Assembly: GCF_002043005.1 (NCBI RefSeq)
Contig: NZ_CP020330.1
Coordinates: forward strand, 2,870,001 to 2,934,000
Reading direction: 5' to 3'
DNA length: 64,000 bases
Source: Martelella mediterranea DSM 17316
GTDB taxonomy: Bacteria; Pseudomonadota; Alphaproteobacteria; Rhizobiales; Rhizobiaceae
The position numbers were made by a program, and so were the translations under genes. Numbering within the stretch: position 1 is the first letter of the stretch; each line of letters starts with the position of its first letter. This document shows, piece by piece, positions 9,774 through 18,800 of the stretch. Below the pieces are notes generated by a model. It searched no databases. It was not told the origin of the DNA and worked only from the letters and a program-made list of their open reading frames with translations.

Positions 9774-11042
9774 TTACCAGCCGTTGCCGCGCAGGCGCTT
9801 CAGCTTGGCTTCCAGCTTGGCGAGGTTCTGCTCGGCGGTGCCGTCGCCTGAAAGCGTATCATGCACGGCGGTCCAGAATTCCGAGGAGACCTCGTTATAT
9901 TTGCGCTTGGTGGCGGCCGACGGGCGCGGCAGGGCGTTGAGCACCACCGGCTTCCAGCGCGGAATGAAGGGCTGGGCCTCGGCCACTTCCGGATCGTCGT
10001 AGACGGCCGTCACCGTCGGCGGACGCGAGGTCTCGATCGCGCGTTCCTTCTGGTTTTCGAAGTTGTTGAGGAACTTCACCAGTTCGATCGCTTCGTCCGG
10101 GTTGGGTGAATATTTGGAAACGGCGAGATGCCAGCCGCCCAGCGTCGCCGCCGAACTGTCGCCCTCGCCGCCGACGGGCAGCGTGGTCACGTCGAACTTG
10201 CCCTTGACCGGAGAATCCGGACCATCGGCCAGCGCATAGGCATAGTTCCAGTTGCGCATGAATACCGCATTGCCCGACTGGAACACGCCGCGCGCATCCT
10301 CTTCCATGTAGTTGAGCACGCCCTGGGGCGCGATGGTACCGACCCAGGATTTCGCCATGTTCAGCGCTTCGGCCGCTTCCGGATTGTTGATGCCGATCGA
10401 GCCGTCAAGCTCGACGATCCGGCCGCCGCCATAGGAATAGATCCATTCCTGGCCGTTGCAGGTCAGGCCCTCATAGGGCGCGCCCTGGAAGACGAAGCCC
10501 CACATGTCGCCATTGCCCTCGGCCCGCTCGCCATCCATGATGACCTTCGCGGTTTCGGTCATCTGGTCCCAGGTCTCGGGAACCGGTTGATCGTATTTTT
10601 CCAGAAGATCCGTTCGGTAGTAGAGCGCCGGGGCGCCGAGGAACATCGGCAGCGCGACGAGCTTGCCGTCGACGGTCTGCGATTCAACGGCTGCCGGAAC
10701 GAACTGGTCGATGATATCGGCGGTCGCCTCCGTCAGGTCGACGAAGTGGTCGGCAAGCTGCGGCGCGCCGATGACGTCGATGCGGTAGACGTCGATATCC
10801 GGCGACTTGGCCGAAAGCCAGAGCTTGTACTGGCCGAACTGGTCGGTCGTCGATTCCGGCATGGAGACGATGTTGACCGTGTTGCCGGTCATCTCCTCAT
10901 AGCGGTCGAGCTCCTTGCGCAGAACCTCGTTATCCTTGCCGATGGCGCCATGGACGATGTTGAGTTCGACGGCGCCGGCCGAGACCGCCATCAGCGCGCT
11001 TGCGCCGAGCAGCACGCCCGTGAATTTTCCAAAATGCTTCAT
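9774..11042 (-). CDS. Sugar ABC transporter substrate-binding protein (family 1)
   Basis: A 422-residue periplasmic binding protein with a Sec signal peptide (KHFGKFTGVLLGASALMAV, cleavage near residue 24). The mature part begins with VELNIVHGAIG and has the family 1 pattern (WLSAKSPDIDVYRIDVIGAPQLAD, FVFQGAPYEG) seen in trehalose/maltose (ThuE-like) binders. It is the first gene of the importer and is followed by a stabilising hairpin. The ligand is unknown; a sulfated or amino sugar is inferred from the sulfatase downstream. Confidence 0.93.
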   Translation of the reverse strand: MKHFGKFTGVLLGASALMAVSAGAVELNIVHGAIGKDNEVLRKELDRYEEMTGNTVNIVSMPESTTDQFGQYKLWLSAKSPDIDVYRIDVIGAPQLADHFVDLTEATADIIDQFVPAAVESQTVDGKLVALPMFLGAPALYYRTDLLEKYDQPVPETWDQMTETAKVIMDGERAEGNGDMWGFVFQGAPYEGLTCNGQEWIYSYGGGRIVELDGSIGINNPEAAEALNMAKSWVGTIAPQGVLNYMEEDARGVFQSGNAVFMRNWNYAYALADGPDSPVKGKFDVTTLPVGGEGDSSAATLGGWHLAVSKYSPNPDEAIELVKFLNNFENQKERAIETSRPPTVTAVYDDPEVAEAQPFIPRWKPVVLNALPRPSAATKRKYNEVSSEFWTAVHDTLSGDGTAEQNLAKLEAKLKRLRGNGW

Positions 11043-11224
11043 TGCCTGTTCTCCCTCCGGCCTTTGTCAGGTCCGGTTTTCAAAAGTTCCCGCGGTTGAA
11101 AGCCGGTCCATCGGGGGCCGCTTTCCTGTTGTCCGGGCAATCCGGCGCATCGCCGTATCACGGCCTTGCCGTCATTGCCCGTATGGGCCCGATCTTGCGA
11201 TCCGGCGGTTTCGCCTGTCTCGTC

Positions 11225-12778
11225 TCACGCCTCCCTTCTGCAGAAAATCGGCGAGGTCCAGGCCATCTGCCCGGTCTTCTCGCGCAGCCTCACATAGATG
11301 GTCTCGCCGTCGGCCAATGCGCCGAGCGCGACCGTGCCATGCCATTGCCATTGGTGCGGTCGCGGCAGGGCGTGGAAGCGAAAAGCGGGGCTGTCGATCG
11401 GGCCGAGATTGCCCGAAAGCGCGCCCTCGAAAAGCTGATCGAGAGCAATATCGAGCTGCTTGCCCGAAAGCGTCGCCTTCAGCCGCGCCCCGGGTCCGGT
11501 CTTCATTCGGATGGCAAAGCCCTGGGTGGCGGAGGTGACGTTGTTGGGGTTGGCTGCGGCGGTGACGGAGAACCGGACCTCGCCATCTTCAAGGTGCAGG
11601 CTCGGCAATCGCGCCGCCTCGTCCTCGCCCTCGAGCGGTGAGACGATCTCCGCGCCGCGAAAACGGGGCTCCAGCCCGGTGATCTCGCCGCCTTCCAGCG
11701 TGATTTCGCCGGACCAGTCATGGCTCCTGCCGCGCGCGCCCCAGCCGAGTTCGACAAACAGGATGGTTTCCGCTTCGCTCCCGGCCTCGATCGGTGCGGG
11801 GCTCAGTTCGGGCGAGATACGCTCGAACAGTTCGCCGTTTCGGAAGATATCGATGCTATCGATGAAACCGCCGCCGATCGCTTCGATTTCCAAGGCGGCG
11901 TCGGGCGAGGGCGCTGTGATACCGCCCTGCACGGTGTCGCCGATCGCCGTCAGCAGGTGAATATTGTCGCCGGTCAGCGCATTGGTGCGACGCGCGCGCA
12001 TCGCCTTGAAGATCGCGTCCCGACTGTCATCTGCCGCGTAGACCGCCATGCGGCCATGGCCATAGGAGCCGGGGAATGCGGAATGATGGTCGGTATTGCC
12101 GACGATGCCGAAGACCGCGCCGCGCTTCAGCCCCGCGCGCATGGTCGATGCGCCGTCCACCGGACCCATGGAATGCAGATAGGAGCGTTCGGATTCGGAT
12201 TCTTCCGCGCATCCATGCATCGAGAACATCTCGACGAAGGGCGACAGTTCGGGATCGAACGTATCCCAGTTGATGCCGCGCGCGCCCTGCCGGTAGCCGA
12301 TATGATGCGGAAAGGCGAGGGCGCTGTCGCCCTTGGCGCTGCGAAGCGCCTGCTTCAGTTCGGCCGGGCTATCGGCAAGTTCCGGTTCGGCGACATCGAG
12401 GTCGCCATAGACGATCGTGTAGTCGCCATGTTCCGACGAGTGGATCTCGTAGCCGGGAAACACGGCGAAGCGGCCGGGATTCTCGAAGGCTTTCAGCACT
12501 TCGAAATGGTCCTTCCAGTTGGCCTTGAGTTTGGCAAAACCCTTGACGTGGAAATCGACGATATGGGCGACCTCCGGCACGTCGACCGGCATATCGGGCC
12601 AGGCGGCATGTCCGGTGATGGAGACGAAGTCGAGTTGCAGGGCGGCGCGGGCCAGCGCGTCCTCCAGCCGGCCGTGGCCGTAAGAGAGGGCGCAGTGGTT
12701 GTGGATGTCGCCGAACAGCGGCTGAAGGCCGAGCCGGTTGGCAAGTGGGGTCAGGCGTTCGGGGAAACGGCGGGTCAT
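11225..12778 (-). CDS. PHP-like metal-dependent hydrolase, DUF3604-related
   Basis: A 517-residue protein with metal-ligand motifs of the PHP/amidohydrolase type: GDIHNHCALSYGHG near residue 23, SITGHAAW about 30 residues later, and GNTDHHSAFPGSYGHG near the middle. The C-terminal half looks like a beta-rich domain. There is no signal peptide, so it is probably cytoplasmic. Its start overlaps the oxidoreductase stop by four bases, so the two are translationally coupled. I infer a hydrolase (phosphatase, lactonase or glycosidase-like) acting on the locus substrate; the actual reaction is not known. Confidence 0.75.
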   Translation of the reverse strand: MTRRFPERLTPLANRLGLQPLFGDIHNHCALSYGHGRLEDALARAALQLDFVSITGHAAWPDMPVDVPEVAHIVDFHVKGFAKLKANWKDHFEVLKAFENPGRFAVFPGYEIHSSEHGDYTIVYGDLDVAEPELADSPAELKQALRSAKGDSALAFPHHIGYRQGARGINWDTFDPELSPFVEMFSMHGCAEESESERSYLHSMGPVDGASTMRAGLKRGAVFGIVGNTDHHSAFPGSYGHGRMAVYAADDSRDAIFKAMRARRTNALTGDNIHLLTAIGDTVQGGITAPSPDAALEIEAIGGGFIDSIDIFRNGELFERISPELSPAPIEAGSEAETILFVELGWGARGRSHDWSGEITLEGGEITGLEPRFRGAEIVSPLEGEDEAARLPSLHLEDGEVRFSVTAAANPNNVTSATQGFAIRMKTGPGARLKATLSGKQLDIALDQLFEGALSGNLGPIDSPAFRFHALPRPHQWQWHGTVALGALADGETIYVRLREKTGQMAWTSPIFCRREA

Positions 12779-14040
12779 TTCGCAAACTCCTGGGTTTCGG
12801 GATCGACGGGCATGCCGCCATTCTTCATGGATTTCTGCGCCGCCAGAACGATCCGCAGCGAGGCAACGCCATCATCGATGCCGACGGGCGGGTTTTCGCC
12901 GTCCATGAAGCGGCGGAGCGTGCGCACAAGCTCGAGATCGGCGCCAAAATGGGTCGAGCTGCGGTCCGGGCTGGTAAAGCCGAGCGTGCCGTGCTTGCGG
13001 CCGTAATCCTCGACGATATCGATTTCGCCGGAATGACGCTCCATCCGGATACGACCCGAGGAGCCGACGATTTCCAGCGTTTCCTGATCCTCGGCCCAGG
13101 GGCCGAAAATGGCGAAGAACAGACAGGCCGACACGCCGTTTTCATAGCGGATGGTGACGATGGCGTGGTCGTCGATGTCGGCGCCCGGCCGATAGACGCA
13201 GGTATCGTTGCGGTCCTCCGGCAGCGCCGCCTCGCCCCAACTCGGATTGGCGATGGCGCCTGCGCCCTCGAAGCGGTCAACCAGCGTTTCATGGCGGCGA
13301 TAGGGACAGTCCCGGTCGCAGAGCGAACAGCGCTCCGGCGCGTTCGGGTCGGGCGGAAACACATTGCTGCGGCCGCCAATGGCCGTGACGGAAAGCGGGC
13401 GGGCCCGCGCAACCCAGTTCAGCACGTCGAAATGATGCGAGCACTTGTCGTTGAGCGCGCCGCCCGACAGCGCCTGCTTGCGGTGCCAGAGCTGGAGATA
13501 GCGGGTATAGGGGATGACCGAGCGCAGAAGGATCATCTGTGGATCGCCAATGCGGCCGGAATGGGCAAGCTTCACCGTCTCGACCCACGGCTTTTCGTAG
13601 CGTCGGGTGAATGCCATCAGTACTGGCTGACCGGAGCGCCTTTCCGCCGCCTGAATGGCTTCCGCGTCATCGAGCGTCACCGAGATAGGCTTGTCCAGAT
13701 AGACACGCTTGCCGGCCGCGATCGCCGCCTCGACCGGCGCGCGATGGGCGTTGGTATGGGTGGTGACGATTACGAGATCGACGGCCGGATCCGCGACGGC
13801 GGCTTCCAGGCTTTCAAATATCCGCACGGCTTGGCGGATGCCCGCCTTGCCGTAGAGCCCGTTCAGATGGTCGGCGGCATAGCCGGCGCGGTCTTCCAGC
13901 CGGTCGAACACGCCGATGATGCGAAAGCCGGTCTCCGCCGCGATTTCGGCCATGCGCGAGCCGACATAATAAATGCCGCGCTCGCCGGCGCCGATGATGG
14001 CGACGCCCGTGGTTTTCTGCTGGACCGGCTCCTGGAGCAT
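12775..14040 (-). CDS. Gfo/Idh/MocA-family oxidoreductase with a cysteine cluster
   Basis: A 421-residue NAD(P)-dependent sugar oxidoreductase. The N-terminal Rossmann motif (VAIIGAGERGIYYVG) and the catalytic-loop YLDKPIS (EKP-like) are present. An insert carries Cys238, Cys241 and Cys245 in CSLCDRDCPYR, which could bind zinc or iron. Proteins of this family oxidise or epimerise sugars and can attack glycosides by an oxidation-elimination route. It is the first structural gene after the regulator, with an operator-like element in its 78-base leader. Substrate unknown. Confidence 0.9.
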   Translation of the reverse strand: MLQEPVQQKTTGVAIIGAGERGIYYVGSRMAEIAAETGFRIIGVFDRLEDRAGYAADHLNGLYGKAGIRQAVRIFESLEAAVADPAVDLVIVTTHTNAHRAPVEAAIAAGKRVYLDKPISVTLDDAEAIQAAERRSGQPVLMAFTRRYEKPWVETVKLAHSGRIGDPQMILLRSVIPYTRYLQLWHRKQALSGGALNDKCSHHFDVLNWVARARPLSVTAIGGRSNVFPPDPNAPERCSLCDRDCPYRRHETLVDRFEGAGAIANPSWGEAALPEDRNDTCVYRPGADIDDHAIVTIRYENGVSACLFFAIFGPWAEDQETLEIVGSSGRIRMERHSGEIDIVEDYGRKHGTLGFTSPDRSSTHFGADLELVRTLRRFMDGENPPVGIDDGVASLRIVLAAQKSMKNGGMPVDPETQEFAK

Positions 14041-14079
14041 TCAACGCCTCTGCACTTGTATTCGTTATCGGCATTGGAT

Positions 14080-14120
14080 GGTATTTGAGTATATTTATGC
14101 GTACAATAAATGATGTACTC
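14080..14120 (-). promoter_or_regulatory. Operator-like AT-rich element before the oxidoreductase gene
   Basis: The plus-strand text from 14080 reads GGTATTTGAGTATATTTAT, nearly the same as the element before the regulator gene (15214 onward). It also holds an inverted repeat ATTTAT (14093-14098) / ATAAAT (14106-14111) and an outer GAGTA / TACTC pair (14087-14091, 14116-14120). It lies 40-80 bases upstream of the oxidoreductase start and is the best candidate binding site for the neighbouring GntR/LacI hybrid regulator. Confidence 0.6.
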
Positions 14121-15210
14121 AATCGGTGTGGAGATCGATCACCGAACCATGGCGGACGTAGGAAATGGGGAGATAATGGGTCTGCGGCTCCTCCGGCCTG
14201 TCGGCGATTCGCGCGCGGATGATCCGCTCGAACACCGCAAGCTTTTCGTCGTGGCTGTTGCCCACCACGTCGAATCGGCCGAGATGCTCCGATTGAAAAT
14301 CCGTGCTGCCGAGCATGATGACGCTGAGGTCGCGGCCCGCTTCGAGGCCGAGTTTGGCGAGCGCGCGTTCCAGAATGAAACCTTCGACAACGCCCCAGGC
14401 GATCAACGCCGTGAACGGAAGCCGCCCCTCGACATCGGCATGCCGACCGATGGCCGCGGCAATGTCGTCGATCTGATAGCTGCCGGGCAGCGCGTTCAGC
14501 TCGATCAGAAAGCGCTGGTCTGGATCGGGAAGGAAGCTGCCGAGCAGGTGGAACTCGCGGCGCGCCATGGCGATCTGGCGGGCATGATGGGCCGATGTCA
14601 GAAAGGCGATCTTGTCGTGGCCGCTTTCCCTGAAGGTGCGGAAGGCGATCGACAGCGCCTCGCGCCAATTGGTGCCGATGGCGTCGACATCGATGCCGGT
14701 CGCCGAAACCCCGTCGATGACGATATGGTCGGCCTGCCTGTGGAGGGCGGCCAGGAATGCGACCGTCAGAATCTCGAAATTCACCTGAATGAGGCAGGCT
14801 CGGAACCGCCCGATCCGTTCCAGCACGTCGATCGCCTGGGCGTCGCTCGAAAAGCCGAGCTGCAGCACTGAAAAGCCGGCGGACTTTATCCGTGTCGCGA
14901 CCTCCTGCAGCGTCACCCGCGCCAGCCTGCTGTCGGAGTTGCGATAGAGTATAAGAAGGTCCGCGGCATAATTCTCGGGCTCCTTCTCCTCGGGCATGCC
15001 GGCGACGACGATACCCGCACCCGGACGGGCGATCAGACGGCCGTCCTCGAGAAACGGCTTCAGCGCCGCCTCCACGGTGCGCTGCGCCGTTCCGAATTCG
15101 CGCATCAGATGACGGACGGTCGGAAGCCTTTCGCCCGGCGATGCCCTGTCAATCCTGTCGTCCAGCCACCGCCCGATAGCGGCGACGACCTGCTTGGTCT
15201 TGTTCTGCAT
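14119..15210 (-). CDS. Transcriptional regulator: GntR-type winged helix fused to LacI-type sensor domain
   Basis: A 363-residue regulator. Residues 1-70 form a GntR-like winged helix (PGERLPTVRHLMREFGTAQRTVEAAL). Residues 90-360 form a periplasmic-binding-protein-like sensor domain of the LacI/GalR kind (HIVIDGVSATGIDVDAIGTNW, ALIAWGVVEGFILERALAKLG). The start is ATG 15210 (MQNKTKQVV), directly after an inverted-repeat operator; the frame stays open further upstream but without family similarity. It probably senses a sugar and controls the minus-strand operon that follows as well as itself. Confidence 0.88.
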   Translation of the reverse strand: MQNKTKQVVAAIGRWLDDRIDRASPGERLPTVRHLMREFGTAQRTVEAALKPFLEDGRLIARPGAGIVVAGMPEEKEPENYAADLLILYRNSDSRLARVTLQEVATRIKSAGFSVLQLGFSSDAQAIDVLERIGRFRACLIQVNFEILTVAFLAALHRQADHIVIDGVSATGIDVDAIGTNWREALSIAFRTFRESGHDKIAFLTSAHHARQIAMARREFHLLGSFLPDPDQRFLIELNALPGSYQIDDIAAAIGRHADVEGRLPFTALIAWGVVEGFILERALAKLGLEAGRDLSVIMLGSTDFQSEHLGRFDVVGNSHDEKLAVFERIIRARIADRPEEPQTHYLPISYVRHGSVIDLHTD

Positions 15211-15212
15211 CT

Positions 15213-15238
15213 GGGTATTATGAGTATAATTTATACCC
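15213..15238 (-). promoter_or_regulatory. Inverted-repeat operator candidate before the regulator gene
   Basis: GGGTAT (15213-15218) and ATACCC (15233-15238) form an inverted repeat with a 14-base AT-rich centre. It lies two bases upstream of the regulator ATG. The half TATGAGTATAATTTAT also occurs, with two single-base differences in spacing, at 14080-14100. Autorepression is inferred. Confidence 0.6.
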
Positions 15239-15570
15239 GATGCAAGTCGCGAATGGAGTTTGGGATTGCTTTCGACCGGGGCTATCTGAAAAGGCAAAAT
15301 CGGGTTCGTCTGTCGCGCTTTCGCGGCCGACGGCTTTGGGCGAAGTCTTCGCTCTTGTCGAACCCGAAATACGGCGCCGGGAGCCTTCGCGCGGCGGATC
15401 GAATTGTGCATGAAACCTGAACAAAGGTGCCGGAGAGCGGCCTCTGTCGAGGTTTTTTTCAGGAACGGACTTCTATCAATATAGTACATATTTTCAGATG
15501 CTTGCCCGGATTTCGAGTCTCTTCGTGCGCAGTGGTTCGTCTTCGTCGGCAATAAACCGGCTTGAAATGA
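15239..15570. other. Intergenic region between regulator and SOS peptide gene
   Basis: No gene is supported here. The left end should hold the regulator promoter. From about 15470 the DNA becomes AT-rich (around ATCAATATAGTACATATTTTC) before the LexA-type box at 15571. Confidence 0.5.
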
Positions 15571-15600
15571 GAACAAAAATAGAACATAAAAGGACTATAA
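15571..15600 (+). promoter_or_regulatory. LexA (SOS) box with -10-like CTATAA
   Basis: GAAC at 15571-15574 and GAAC at 15582-15585 are separated by exactly seven bases, the GAAC-N7-GAAC (GTTC-N7-GTTC) direct repeat recognised by alphaproteobacterial LexA. A -10-like CTATAA follows at 15595-15600, so LexA would cover the -35 region. The target is the 28-residue peptide gene at 15618. Confidence 0.72.
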
Positions 15601-15617
15601 GCAAAACGGAGGCAATC

Positions 15618-15704
15618 ATGACCGATATTCTGCGCGACATCGCGGCTTTCTTCTCAGTCAGCCTGTTTCTGGCCAGCATGGCGTTGATCGTGAGCTCGCT
15701 ATAG
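15618..15704 (+). CDS. SOS-regulated single-pass membrane microprotein (28 residues)
   Basis: An ATG preceded by GGAGG (15608-15612) opens a 28-codon frame: a short charged head (MTDILRDIAAFF) and one hydrophobic segment (SVSLFLASMALIVSS). With a LexA box just upstream, it has the layout of DNA-damage-induced membrane peptides. Caulobacter SidA (29 residues, a division inhibitor) and E. coli TisB (29 residues, a toxin) share this size and control but not demonstrable sequence. It may share a transcript with dnaE 100 bases downstream. The coding call is good; the function is inference. Confidence 0.68.
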   Translation: MTDILRDIAAFFSVSLFLASMALIVSSL

Positions 15705-15751
15705 GTTTCTGTGCATTGCGAGACGAGCGATTGCACCGGCGTTGCTCGCCT

Positions 15752-15781
15752 GCCAAAATCAGGTGACGTATCTGATTTGGC
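15752..15781 (+). other. Hairpin in the leader of dnaE
   Basis: GCCAAAATCAG (15752-15762) pairs with CTGATTTGGC (15772-15781) with one bulged A and a nine-base loop. No T tract follows, and the dnaE ribosome binding site (GAAGGAG) starts about seven bases later. It could be an operator or an mRNA structure tuning dnaE translation. Confidence 0.45.
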
Positions 15782-15804
15782 GGCGATGAAGGAGTAATCT
15801 CGAG

Positions 15805-18800
15805 ATGCAGGCTGAAGGCAAAGAGCAGGCGGTTCGTTTCGTGCATTTGCGCGTTCACTCGGCCTATTCGCTGCTCGAGGGCGCGCTGCCGCTGAAAACG
15901 GTGATGAAGCTCGCCGTAGCCGACAGGCAGCCCGCAATTGCGGTGACCGATACCAATAATCTCTTCTGCGCGCTGGAGTTTTCCCAGAAGGCCGTGGGCG
16001 AGGGGCTCCAGCCGATCATCGGCTGCCAGTTGTCGATCGATATGGAGGATGGTGGCGACGGCGAGCGCCGCAGCGGCGGACATCTGCCGCCGAAGAAATC
16101 GTCAATCGTGCTACTCGCCGCCGATCCGACTGGCTATGCCAATCTCATGCATCTTGTCAGTGAGGCCTATCTCGGCGGAGAGGGGCATGACAGTATATAT
16201 ATAACGAAGTCATGGCTCAGCGCGCATTCGGACGGACTGATCGCGCTCACCGGCGGGCGGACCGGCCCGATCGACGAAGCCGTTATTTCCGGCTTCGAGG
16301 CGAAGGCCGCTGAAAGGCTCGCATTCCTGAAATCCGCTTTTGGCGACCGGCTCTACGTGGAAGTGCAGCGGCACGGCAACTTCGACGTCCAGCACGAGCG
16401 TCGGGTTATCGCTCTCGCTTATGAACTCGATCTTCCGCTGGTTGCGACCAATGAGGCGTTTTTCCCGAGCCGCGATGATTTCGAGGCGCATGATGCGCTG
16501 ATGGCGGTGGCGCACAATGCCATCGTATCCGACGATCGCCGTTTCAGACTGACACCGGATCACTATCTGAAGTCACAGGAAGAAATGGCGGCTCTGTTTG
16601 CCGATCTGCCCGAAGCGATCGAGAACACGGTGGAGATCGCGCGCCGATGCAGCTTCGTGCTGGATACCCGCATGCCCATTCTGCCGCGCTTCACCGGCGC
16701 CTCAGATGATCCCGAAGAAGCGGAGCGGGCGGAGGCCGCAGAATTGCGCCGGCAGGCGCGTGAGGGTCTGGAGGCGCGGCTCGCCCATGTGGGCCTGAGC
16801 CCGGGCCACACGCGCGAAGAGTATTTCGAGCGGCTTGACTATGAGCTCGGCGTGATCGAGGGCATGAAGTTTCCGGGCTACTTCCTGATCGTTGCCGACT
16901 TCATCAAATGGTCGAAGGAACGCGATATTCCGGTGGGGCCCGGCCGCGGCTCCGGCGCGGGTTCGCTGGTCGCCTATGCCCTGACGATCACGGATGTCGA
17001 TCCACTGCGTTTCTCACTGCTGTTCGAACGCTTCCTCAATCCCGAACGCGTGTCGATGCCGGACTTCGATATCGACTTCTGTCAGGACCGGCGCGAGGAA
17101 GTCATCCGCTACGTGCAAGAGAAATACGGCCGCGCGCAGGTTGCCCAGATCATTACTTTCGGATCGCTGCAGGCCCGCGCGGCGCTGCGCGACGTCGGGC
17201 GCGTGCTCGAAATGCCCTATGGTCAGGTCGACCGCATTTCCAAACTCGTTCCCAACAATCCCGCCAACCCCGTGACGCTCGCCCAGGCGATCGAGGACGA
17301 ACCCAAATTTCAGGAGGCCGCCGAGGAGGAGCCGATTGTTGGTCGGCTGCTCGCGATTGCACAGAAGATCGAGGGGCTCTACCGCCATGCTTCGACCCAT
17401 GCGGCGGGCATCGTTATCGGTGACCGATCGTTGTCGCAGCTGGTGCCGATGTATCGCGATCCGCGCTCAGACATGCCGGTCACCCAGTTCAATATGAAAT
17501 GGGTGGAGCAGGCTGGCCTCGTGAAGTTCGACTTCCTGGGGCTGAAGACGTTAACGGTGCTGAAGACCGCCGTCGATTTCATCGCCCGCAAGGGGATAGT
17601 GGTCGATCTCTCGCTCGTCCCGCTGGATGATCCCGAATCCTACGAAATGTTGGCGCGCGGCGAGACGGTCGGCGTGTTCCAGGTGGAAAGCGCCGGCATG
17701 CGCAAGGCGCTGATCGGCATGCGGCCCGACCGCATCGAGGATCTGATTGCGCTGGTGGCGCTCTACCGTCCCGGACCTATGGAAAACATCCCGGTCTATA
17801 ATGCGCGCAAGCATAATGAGGAGGAGATCGAATCGATCCACCCGCTGATCGACCCGCTGCTAGCCGAAACCCAGGGCGTGATCATCTACCAGGAACAGGT
17901 GATGCAGGTGGCGCAGGTGCTGGCGGGCTATTCGCTCGGCGAAGCGGACCTTCTGCGCCGCGCCATGGGTAAGAAGATCAAGGAGCAGATGGACAAGCAG
18001 CGGGTCCGGTTTGTCGAGGGCGCGGTTGAGAAGGGTGTCAAGAAGCAGCGGGCCAACGAGATTTTCGATCTGCTCGCGAAATTCGCCAATTACGGCTTCA
18101 ACAAGTCCCACGCCGCTGCCTATGCGATCGTGTCCTATCATACCGCCTTCTTAAAGGCGCATTATCCGGTCGAGTTCCTCGCTGCCTCGATGACGCTGGA
18201 CATGGCCAATACCGAAAAGCTGAACGATTTCCGTCATGATGCGCAGCGTCTCGGCATCGAGGTCGTCGCCCCTTCGGTGCAGACCAGCTTCCGGCATTTT
18301 GAGCCGGGCGAAGGACGGATTTTCTATGCACTCGCGGCCATCAAGGGCGTCGGCGAGGCGGCGGTCGATCACATCGTCGCGGTCAGAGGGGACCGGGCGT
18401 TCGATAGCCTGGAGGATTTCGCGCGGCGGATCGATCCGAAACTCGTCAACCGGAGGGTGCTCGAAAGCTTGATCTGCGCCGGCGCCTTCGATTGCTTTGG
18501 CAAAGATCGCGCGGCGCTTCTGGCCGGTCTCGATCGCATCATCGGTCTGGCGCAACGCAGCCAGGACGACAAGACGAGCGGACAGGCAGATATTTTCGGC
18601 AGCGCTGGCGACTTGCCTCAGATCACGCTACCGGATTATACCCCGATGCCGGATTCGGAGCGGCTGATGCGCGAATTCCAGATGCTGGGCTTTTATCAGA
18701 CTGCCCATCCGCTTGACGCCTATGCCGATATATTGTCCCGCATGCGCGTCCAGAGCTTTGCCGACTTCTCGCTTTCGGTGAAGAATGGTTCCGGTCGCGG

